DNA of 9,358 nucleotides from TMED23 sp964639965. Its GTDB lineage: Bacteria; Pseudomonadota; Alphaproteobacteria; Rhodospirillales; UBA2165. Where the stretch lies: the NCBI GenBank assembly GCA_964639965.1, contig CAZXGI010000089.1, forward strand, positions 1-9,358, given 5' to 3'. The position numbers were made by a program, and so were the translations under genes. Positions 1 through 5,941 of this stretch are shown piece by piece. Positions within the stretch are counted from its first letter, which is position 1. The number at the start of each line of letters is the position of its first letter. The notes beneath the pieces are model-generated. The model worked only from the letters and a program-made list of their open reading frames with translations, was not told the origin of the DNA and searched no databases.

Positions 1-5
1 AATGT

Positions 6-90
6 GCGGGTGTGGCGGAATTGGTAGACGCGCTGGTTTTAGGTACCAGTGGCTTAGGCCGTGGGGGTTCAAGTCCCTTCACCCGCACCA
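6..90 (+). tRNA. tRNA-Leu (anticodon UAG)
   Basis: This is a complete leucine tRNA of 85 nt with the CCA end encoded. The acceptor stem pairs GCGGGTG (6-12) with CACCCGC (80-86). The anticodon stem CTGGT/ACCAG encloses the seven-base loop TTTAGGT, giving anticodon UAG, which reads CUN codons. A long variable arm (GGCTTAGGCC region) marks it as a class II tRNA, as expected for Leu. The T loop reads GTTCAAGTC. Its promoter lies outside the window, and I see no clear terminator just downstream. Confidence 0.97.
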
Positions 91-222
91 ACACCATAGT
101 AGCTCTAATATTTGGCTGTTCTAGTTAGCATATATACTGGGAAGACAAGTTAGATTATTGTCATTTGTAAATTCTTGTTTTAATTCATTCGGGTAAGGAT
201 TTTATAAATTCGTTATATAAAA

Positions 223-585
223 ACTGGTTTGTTTGAATTAAATTCAAACAAAGCTTATCCGGAAGCAACACTTTTTTCGCCTCTTTTTCAAAAAACCACA
301 TTTCTTATGGATTTAGAGGGTAACATATTACACCATTGGGATCTTGAAGGAATTCCGGGAGCTCAAAGATTAAAAAATGGAAACACACTTATCTGTGAAG
401 GTTTGTGGGGAAGGTTCTTTGAGGTAACAAGAGATAAAGAAATTGTCTGGGAGTATATATTGCCATTTTTTGTAGCTGATGAGCCCGGATAAATTTTCGC
501 AGGAAGTAACTATATATTCAGAGCTTATCGCTATGCGATAGACGGTCCGGCGATTAAGGGTGGGGTTAAATTATTAAAACAGTAG
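223..585 (+). pseudogene. Arylsulfotransferase-like gene remnant with internal deletion and in-frame stop
   Basis: The longest open piece starts with TTG at 229 and encodes 87 residues, ending at TAA 490-492. The N-terminal part (KAYPEATLFSPL, then FLMDLEGNILHHWDL) resembles the start of the beta-propeller in arylsulfotransferase (ASST)-like proteins. The part that follows directly (AQRLKNGNTLICEG, GRFFEVT, EIVWEY) resembles their C-terminal blades. Family members are usually several hundred residues long, so the middle appears to be missing; the join is near residue 44. Reading on in the same frame past the TAA gives NYIFRAYRYAIDGP, which again looks like the family's C-terminal end, up to TAG 583-585. 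The nonsense codon therefore interrupts a once longer frame. No good start codon or ribosome-binding site is visible, and stops in this frame at 205 and 181 cut off the original N-terminus. The assignment rests on remembered motif similarity and is fairly secure; the deletion is inferred. Confidence 0.72.
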
Positions 586-607
586 GTTGGGGAGTCAGCC
601 AAAAATT

Positions 608-1654
608 ATGGCAACTTATAAATTCGAATTACCAGTTACTCGCACAAATCCGTTTACTCCTAAATCTCTGCCACTAATTTCAGAGCTCAATAAAATTGGA
701 TTTCACAAATATAAAAACCGCTGGACAAAGCGTTTTGGAAAAAGATTAGGGCGGATTATTTTTGATGTTGGGTATCATTTTTTTGGTCTTGGCGGAGAAG
801 GAAAAGCTTTGATTCACTTGCCAAATAATGAAGTCACAGTAACTTTTAATTCGCGACATTTACATTTTGGCAGTATTTATTTACCTGCATATCAAGAAAA
901 CTATGAACCTGAAGTCTCGGCGGTTCTTTCGGTCTTACTGACTGGAGACAAAGTTTTTTTCGACATCGGATCAAACTGGGGATATTTTTCCTTTTTTGCT
1001 GCTTCAAAACCGGCATATCGTGGGCCAATATATGCTTTTGAACCGACCCCGAGTACATTTAATGATCTTACAGATCTAGTCAAACAGGCAGAACTTGTTA
1101 AACGAATTGATTGTGTTCCTGTCGCCTTATCTGATGAATCTGGTCATGGGTATTTGGAAGTCGACAGTTTTTCCTCGGGTTTAAATAAGCTAACCTTGAG
1201 CAGTGATACGGAAGGTTTCAATGAGAAAATAAAGATACCCATTATGCCTTTAGATGATTTTGAAAAGGCTGCGCCAGATGTATTGAAAATTGATGCGGAA
1301 AACCACGAACTCAATGTATTAACTGGGGGAACTGAAACGTTAAAAAAATATTCTCCTTTTATAATAATAGAAAATTGGTATAGCAGCAAAACGGCTGAGA
1401 CTTCTTTAAGGCCGCTTCAATTCTTATCAAGTATGGATTATATTTTATTTTATCCGATATGGCAGTTAGATAATCAACTGGTCAGATTTGATAATCACGC
1501 TGATGCCAAATTAGCTTCTTCCTGTTCAAAAAATATTTTATTTAGCTCTTTTGAAGCAGCCGATAGACCCAAGCTTCCAGATCAAGTTAATGTCTTCGCC
1601 GTCCATGCAAGCCAGATAAAAACTTTCTTGGGTTCTATTCCTGGGCTAAAATAA
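608..1654 (+). CDS. FkbM-family SAM-dependent methyltransferase
   Basis: This encodes a 348-residue protein of the FkbM (Methyltransf_21) type, a SAM-dependent methyltransferase family often acting on sugars or polyketides; the substrate here is unknown. The SAM-binding motif VFFDIGSNWGYFS is at residues 116-128. The acidic motif AFEPTP at 143-148 follows strand 2, and DVLKIDAENHELNVLTGG at 224-241 is the family's late conserved block. The usual form of that block is close to KIDVEGHE, so Gly is replaced by Asn here. The C-terminal 90 residues are less conserved, and I see no signal peptide or membrane segment. I chose ATG 608 because GGGGAG (590-595) lies upstream, although the spacing of 12 is long. 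A TTG at 587 would add seven residues but has no ribosome-binding site. The gene begins just after the sulfotransferase remnant and is followed by a long gene-free stretch, so it looks like accessory DNA. Confidence 0.85.
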   Translation: MATYKFELPVTRTNPFTPKSLPLISELNKIGFHKYKNRWTKRFGKRLGRIIFDVGYHFFGLGGEGKALIHLPNNEVTVTFNSRHLHFGSIYLPAYQENYEPEVSAVLSVLLTGDKVFFDIGSNWGYFSFFAASKPAYRGPIYAFEPTPSTFNDLTDLVKQAELVKRIDCVPVALSDESGHGYLEVDSFSSGLNKLTLSSDTEGFNEKIKIPIMPLDDFEKAAPDVLKIDAENHELNVLTGGTETLKKYSPFIIIENWYSSKTAETSLRPLQFLSSMDYILFYPIWQLDNQLVRFDNHADAKLASSCSKNILFSSFEAADRPKLPDQVNVFAVHASQIKTFLGSIPGLK

Positions 1655-1950
1655 ATAAGTGGATATTAATTAACTTGGATATGTGTCTGATAAGAGGCGA
1701 ACACATTGAAAGTATAAATTTAAATGTGGGGTGGAACCAATTGAGTTATAATGATAAAATAATTTTTTTAATTTATTTATCCAATACTAATATTGACTAA
1801 CTTTTTATCTTCCTTCAATCCAATTTAGCTTTGTCGTTTAATTCTATAACATCTGAAAGAAACTTATTCTTTTTGACGTTTTGGAAGCTTTTTCATTTGT
1901 GCGAGTTGAATTGAAGTTAGGTTCTTCCATAATAGGCTTAGCTAGTTTGT

Positions 1951-1976
1951 TTGACAGCAGATTCAAGAGATATTAT
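1951..1976 (+). promoter_or_regulatory. Possible promoter upstream of tig
   Basis: TTGACA (1951-1956) is followed after 14 bases by TATTAT (1971-1976). The spacing is short for an E. coli-type promoter but falls within the range of the Caulobacter housekeeping consensus. Transcription would start near 1983 and give tig a leader of about 220 nt. It is the best -35 match in this gap, but chance is a real alternative in such AT-rich DNA. Confidence 0.22.
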
Positions 1977-1991
1977 TAGGAGAATAATTAG

Positions 1992-2078
1992 GTGTTTCAA
2001 TTGGATGAATTAACTTTCTGGCAATATTTTCTGGGTGAAGAAATCTTTCCAGTATCTGTTAAGGGTGTTGTGATTTAG
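1992..2078 (+). CDS. Possible 28-residue small ORF
   Basis: A GTG start at 1992 is preceded at a spacing of 8 by AGGAGA (1978-1983). The same TAGGAGAATAA context precedes the TTG start of lon. The frame encodes 28 residues beginning MFQLDELTFWQYF and ends at TAG 2076-2078. I do not recognise the peptide. It could be a leader peptide for tig, a fragment of a decayed gene, or chance. Apart from the ribosome-binding site there is no support. Confidence 0.2.
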   Translation: MFQLDELTFWQYFLGEEIFPVSVKGVVI

Positions 2079-2206
2079 CACAAGGTTGGTCCATTTAAGT
2101 CAACCGTCTAAAACAGTAAAACAATTTAATTGTCTGGTTTTGCTAAGTATACGTAATGTGATTGGTTCAATAGAATTCAATAAACGATGAAATGAATGGA
2201 ATTACC

Positions 2207-3661
2207 ATGAAGGTAACGGAAACTAATAATGAAGGACTGAAGAGGTCGTATAAAGTTATAGTTTTGGCCTCTGATATTGAAGAAAATATTAACTCGCGTC
2301 TTACTGAAATAGCTAGGACTGCAAATATGCCTGGTTTCAGGCCGGGAAAAGTTCCAGTTAGTCTGCTTAAAAAAACTCATGGTAAAGCGATTATGGGCGA
2401 AGTGCTAGAAAAGACGGTGAACGAAAGTTCTCAACAGGCCATGGCTGAAAAAGATCTCCGCCCGGTATCGCAACCGAAAATTGAGATTGTAAAATTTGAT
2501 GAGGGCAGCGATCTAGAATATTCCATTGAATTGGAGGTGTTTCCTGAAATTTCTATAATTGATTTTAACAAACTAGAATTGAAACGGATGAAAGTTCCTG
2601 CAGATGATAAGCAGGTTGACGAGATGATTAGTCAGATGGCCTCTGGCCAAAAAGATTCTAAACCGGTTGTAAAAAATAGAGCTATTTCTTCTGGCGATGT
2701 GGCGGTAATTGACTTTATTGGTAGTGTTGATGGCGAAAACTTTGCAGGAGGACAATCGGAGGACTATGGACTCGAAATTGGGTCAGGTTCTTTCATTCCC
2801 GGATTTGAAGAACAACTTATCGGCAAAAAAGTAGGAGATGAATTCGATGTTAATGTTACTTTCCCTGATGAGTATGCAAAAGAACTCGCGGGAAAAGATG
2901 CTGTTTTTGCAGTAAAAATCAAAGAGCTCCGCGAAACGGTTCCAGTAGCCCTTAATGATGAATTTGCTAAAAAAATGGGCGCCGACAATCTTGACGATCT
3001 GAAGCAAAAATTAAGGGAAAACCAAGAAGCTGAGTTAGGTCAATTTACCCGGATGAGAGCAAAGCGAGAGTTGCTGGATGTGCTGGATGAAAAGCATAAT
3101 TTCGAGTTGCCAGAAGATTTGATCCAAGCTGAATTTGATTCTGTTTGGCATCAATTTGAACATCGTCGAAAGGAACATCCTGATCAAATTGATGAGGATG
3201 ACAAAGGCAAAACTGATGATGAGTTAAAGGAAGAGTATCGGAAAATTTCCATGCGCCGGGTTAAGCTAGGACTATTATTGGCTGAAGTCGGACGTGTTAA
3301 CGAGATTCAGGTTTCTCCAGATGAAGTTAATCGGGCGATAATGCAGGAAGCCCAGCAGCACAAAGGTCAGGAAAAGGAAGTATTTGATTATTACAAAAAT
3401 AATCCTGAAGCGATGCAAGCTAAACAATCTCCTTTACTTGAAGAAAAAGTAGTAGATTTTATCCTCGAACTTGCAAATGTAACAGAAGAAACGGCTACGC
3501 TTGATGAATTGATGGCAGAACCAGAATCTAAAAAGCAAGTAAAAAAGAAAAAATCGACAAAAAGTAAGTCAAAATCAAGCTCGACCGTTAAAAAAGATTC
3601 TTCAATAAAAAAGGCCTCAAAAAAGAAGAAGGTTGCAGTAAAAAAAACTGGTGATAAATAA
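2207..3661 (+). CDS. tig: Trigger factor, ribosome-associated chaperone and peptidyl-prolyl isomerase
   Basis: Trigger factor binds the ribosome near the peptide exit and shields nascent chains. The N-terminal ribosome-binding domain carries the signature GFRPGKVP at residues 43-50, the same position as in E. coli. An FKBP-type isomerase domain spans about 162-245 (SGDVAVIDFIGSVDGE, then GSFIPGFEEQL). The helical C-terminal chaperone domain runs from about 246 to 430. I chose ATG 2207 because MKVTETNNEGLKR aligns with the usual family start; ATG 2192 would add five residues, and neither has a strong ribosome-binding site. At 484 residues it is longer than the 432 of E. coli. The excess includes a low-complexity tail (441-484) with about 20 lysines, mixed with serine. 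Trigger factors of other alphaproteobacteria are also often longer at the C-terminus, so the tail may be real and not a sequencing artefact. clpP follows after 52 bases. Confidence 0.97.
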   Translation: MKVTETNNEGLKRSYKVIVLASDIEENINSRLTEIARTANMPGFRPGKVPVSLLKKTHGKAIMGEVLEKTVNESSQQAMAEKDLRPVSQPKIEIVKFDEGSDLEYSIELEVFPEISIIDFNKLELKRMKVPADDKQVDEMISQMASGQKDSKPVVKNRAISSGDVAVIDFIGSVDGENFAGGQSEDYGLEIGSGSFIPGFEEQLIGKKVGDEFDVNVTFPDEYAKELAGKDAVFAVKIKELRETVPVALNDEFAKKMGADNLDDLKQKLRENQEAELGQFTRMRAKRELLDVLDEKHNFELPEDLIQAEFDSVWHQFEHRRKEHPDQIDEDDKGKTDDELKEEYRKISMRRVKLGLLLAEVGRVNEIQVSPDEVNRAIMQEAQQHKGQEKEVFDYYKNNPEAMQAKQSPLLEEKVVDFILELANVTEETATLDELMAEPESKKQVKKKKSTKSKSKSSSTVKKDSSIKKASKKKKVAVKKTGDK

Positions 3662-3713
3662 CGTCATGTGTATGGGTAAAAATAGAGTAATTAAACCAAA
3701 ATGGTAGGTTGAG

Positions 3714-4385
3714 ATGAGTGATCCTATAGAAGTTTATAATAATTCTTTGGTTCCTATGGTTGTAGAAACCACTAATCGGGGGGAACGTGCGTATGATATT
3801 TATTCTCGCCTTCTAAAAGAACGAATAATATTTGTAACAGGTGGTGTCGAAGATCATGTAGCAAGTGTGATTTGTGCTCAGTTGCTATTCCTCGAAGCGG
3901 AAAATCCAAAAAAAGATATTGCTATGTATATTAATTCTCCTGGCGGGGTTGTGACATCGGGTTTAGCGATATACGACACAATGCAGTACATTCGACCTGC
4001 CGTATCAACGGTTTGCATCGGGCAAGCAGCATCAATGGGATCACTATTATTAGCTGCAGGTGAAAAAGATAAGCGATTCGCTCTTCCAAATTCACGAATT
4101 ATGATTCATCAGCCTTCCGGCGGAGCCCAAGGTCAAGCAACGGATATTGAAATTCAGGCGAGAGAGATATTGGCCTTGCGCGCAAGATTGAATGATATTT
4201 ATGTGCTCCATACTGGACAGAAGTTAGCAGCTGTCGAAGAAGCGCTTGAGCGCGACACTTATCTGACTCCTGAAGAGGCCCAGAAATTTGGTCTTATTGA
4301 CCAAGTAGTTGAAAAGAGGCCTAGCGTTGATGAGGATGGCGCTATAGCCGATGGAGAAGGTGATGATAATGGAAAAAATAATTAA
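3714..4385 (+). CDS. clpP: ClpP, ATP-dependent Clp protease proteolytic subunit
   Basis: ClpP forms the two-ring serine protease chamber that degrades proteins fed in by ClpX or ClpA in the cytoplasm. The catalytic triad is complete: Ser107 in GQAASMGS, His132 in MIHQPSGG, and Asp181 in ERDTYL. Each is four residues earlier than in E. coli ClpP, so the spacing is conserved. The protein has 223 residues. The core ends near residue 201 (LIDQVVEKR), and the last 20 residues form an acidic, glycine-rich tail (DEDGAIADGEGDD). The N-terminal SDPIEVYNNSLVPMVVE fits the short alphaproteobacterial form, with VPMV near the expected processing point. ATG 3714 is preceded by AGG at 3706-3708. The gap to clpX is 151 bases and holds no gene; in Caulobacter a gene called cicA lies there. 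A run of ten T (4407-4416) follows the stop but has no hairpin before it. Confidence 0.98.
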   Translation: MSDPIEVYNNSLVPMVVETTNRGERAYDIYSRLLKERIIFVTGGVEDHVASVICAQLLFLEAENPKKDIAMYINSPGGVVTSGLAIYDTMQYIRPAVSTVCIGQAASMGSLLLAAGEKDKRFALPNSRIMIHQPSGGAQGQATDIEIQAREILALRARLNDIYVLHTGQKLAAVEEALERDTYLTPEEAQKFGLIDQVVEKRPSVDEDGAIADGEGDDNGKNN

Positions 4386-4450
4386 ATTTGATTTTAGTTT
4401 GGCGTCTTTTTTTTTTAAGTTTGTCAAAGCTAGATTTATAGCCTAAGCCT

Positions 4451-4480
4451 TTGTTAGGATGCAAAAAAGAAAGCTATGAT
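4451..4480 (+). promoter_or_regulatory. Possible clpX promoter
   Basis: TTGTTA (4451-4456) and TATGAT (4475-4480) are separated by 18 bases. The -10 element extends to GCTATGAT, close to the alphaproteobacterial GCTANAWC pattern. Transcription from here would give clpX a leader of about 50 nt and let it be made separately from clpP. The call is inferred from sequence pattern alone. Confidence 0.4.
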
Positions 4481-4536
4481 TTTTAATAAGGTTTTACAAA
4501 TCATGTTAACCGTGCAAAGCCAATTTTGGAGGGACT

Positions 4537-5805
4537 ATGACTAAGTCCAGCGGTACAGATTCGAAGAATACGCTCTATTGCTCTTTTTGCGGTAAGAGTC
4601 AGCATGAGGTTCGCAAGTTAATTGCAGGGCCAACGGTATTTGTATGTGATGAATGTGTTGAATTATGCATGGATATTATCCGTGAGGAAAATAAAACTAA
4701 TATCGTAAAATCCGGTGGTGGTGTTCCCGGACCAAAAGAAATTTGTGAAGTTCTTGATGATTATGTAATTGGCCAATCGCTTGCCAAGCGAGTATTGTCG
4801 GTTGCAGTTCATAATCACTATAAGCGTTTAGGAGCTAGTTCAAAGGCAAATGACGTCGAACTTGCTAAATCGAATATTCTTCTTGTTGGACCTACGGGGT
4901 GTGGTAAAACACTGTTGGCTCAGACATTGGCTAGAATATTAGAAGTTCCGTTTACGATGGCTGATGCAACAACTCTGACCGAAGCTGGCTATGTAGGTGA
5001 AGACGTTGAAAATATAATTTTAAAACTATTGCAGTCCGCCGATTATAATGTAGAGAGGGCTCAAAGAGGTATTGTGTATATTGATGAGGTCGATAAGATC
5101 TCCCGTAAATCTGACAATCCTTCTATAACTCGTGATGTTTCTGGAGAGGGTGTTCAGCAAGCACTGTTGAAGATCATGGAAGGCACTGTTGCGAGTGTTC
5201 CTCCTCAAGGTGGCCGCAAACATCCTCAACAAGAATTTGTACAAGTCGACACGACTAATATTCTGTTTATCTGTGGAGGTGCTTTTGCTGGACTTGATAA
5301 AATTATTTCGGAGCGTGGCCAGGGATCTTCAATTGGCTTTGGGGCAGATGTCAATAGCCCAGACGATCGGAAAACGGGTGAGATTTTACGGGAGTTGGAG
5401 CCAGAGGATTTGTTGAAATTCGGTCTTATCCCTGAGTTCGTTGGCCGATTGCCTGTTCTGGCAACATTGGAGGAACTTGAGAAAAGCGCACTTATTCAAA
5501 TTTTGACTGAACCCAAGAATGCCCTTGTTAAGCAGTATCAACGTTTGTTTGAGATGGAAGATGTTAAGCTTAATTTTCTCGAGCCCGCTCTAAGTTGTGT
5601 TGCCGAAAAGGCAGTTGAACGTAAAACAGGCGCACGTGGTTTGCGTTCAATAATGGAGGATATCTTATTAGATACGATGTATGAGTTGCCCGATTTACAA
5701 GGTGTTGAAGAAGTTGTGATAAATCGTGAGGTTGCTGAAGACGGTGCGCGACCTCTTTACATCTATGCAGATCGAAAAAAGGATGACCTTGATAATAGTG
5801 CCTAA
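4537..5805 (+). CDS. clpX: ClpX, ATP-dependent unfoldase subunit of the Clp protease
   Basis: ClpX is a hexameric AAA+ unfoldase that recognises tagged substrates and threads them into ClpP. The N-terminal zinc-binding domain has its four cysteines at 15, 18, 37 and 40. Walker A is GPTGCGKT at 118-125 and Walker B is VYIDEVDK around Asp183-Glu184. The pore-1 loop GYVG is at 151-154 and the RKH loop at 227-229. The IGF loop that docks into ClpP is at 266-268, so the protein is equipped to pair with the ClpP encoded next door. The arginine finger Arg304 lies in PEFVGRLP, and sensor 2 is GARGLR at 365-370. The length of 422 residues matches the family. ATG 4537 has GGAGGG (4528-4533) just upstream. 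All key residues are present and nothing is unusual. Confidence 0.98.
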   Translation: MTKSSGTDSKNTLYCSFCGKSQHEVRKLIAGPTVFVCDECVELCMDIIREENKTNIVKSGGGVPGPKEICEVLDDYVIGQSLAKRVLSVAVHNHYKRLGASSKANDVELAKSNILLVGPTGCGKTLLAQTLARILEVPFTMADATTLTEAGYVGEDVENIILKLLQSADYNVERAQRGIVYIDEVDKISRKSDNPSITRDVSGEGVQQALLKIMEGTVASVPPQGGRKHPQQEFVQVDTTNILFICGGAFAGLDKIISERGQGSSIGFGADVNSPDDRKTGEILRELEPEDLLKFGLIPEFVGRLPVLATLEELEKSALIQILTEPKNALVKQYQRLFEMEDVKLNFLEPALSCVAEKAVERKTGARGLRSIMEDILLDTMYELPDLQGVEEVVINREVAEDGARPLYIYADRKKDDLDNSA

Positions 5806-5929
5806 AGAGTAAAGAGCTACAATGTTATTAAGCATGTTAAATTGAAGGCTTGTTTTTTTGATTGAGGAGATTAAATCAAGTTAGTTATTGTTTGAAAACT
5901 TGGTTTATTAAATTAACCTCGGGTAAACT

Positions 5930-5935
5930 AGGAGA
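5930..5935 (+). promoter_or_regulatory. Ribosome-binding site that fixes the TTG start of lon
   Basis: AGGAGA lies six bases before the TTG at 5942. No ATG or GTG in the lon frame is near it. The first in-frame ATG (6009) falls after conserved N-terminal residues and would remove the LPLRDIVVFP strand, so the TTG is the likely start. Confidence 0.75.
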
Positions 5936-5941
5936 ATAAAA

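Larger units (their letters stand above)
1655..2206 (+). other. AT-rich intergenic stretch upstream of tig
   Basis: About 550 bases separate the methyltransferase gene from trigger factor. Frames on both strands are broken by frequent stops, and I recognise no gene or RNA. What can be seen: a TTGACA/TATTAT pair (1951-1976), a 28-codon frame with a good ribosome-binding site (1992-2078), a perfect dyad TTGTG-6-CACAA (2068-2083), a GGTTG/CAACC inverted repeat (2084-2105), and an 8-bp stem AGTAAAAC/GTTTTGCT with one G-T pair near 2115-2144. None has a T-tract that would make it a terminator. The region may be decayed coding DNA plus the leader of tig. Confidence 0.6.

Noticed and set aside
2010..2099. 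A 29-codon - strand frame with protein-like composition (contains KWTNLVLNHNT and YWKDFF)
   Set aside because: It has no start codon with a ribosome-binding site, is bounded closely by stops, and I recognise no family. A frame of this length is expected by chance.
4407..4416. Run of ten T after clpP as a terminator
   Set aside because: No inverted repeat precedes it, so it lacks the hairpin needed for intrinsic termination.
5831..5859. AAGC/GCTT hairpin followed by T7 after clpX
   Set aside because: The stem is only four base pairs with a long loop, too weak to call a terminator.
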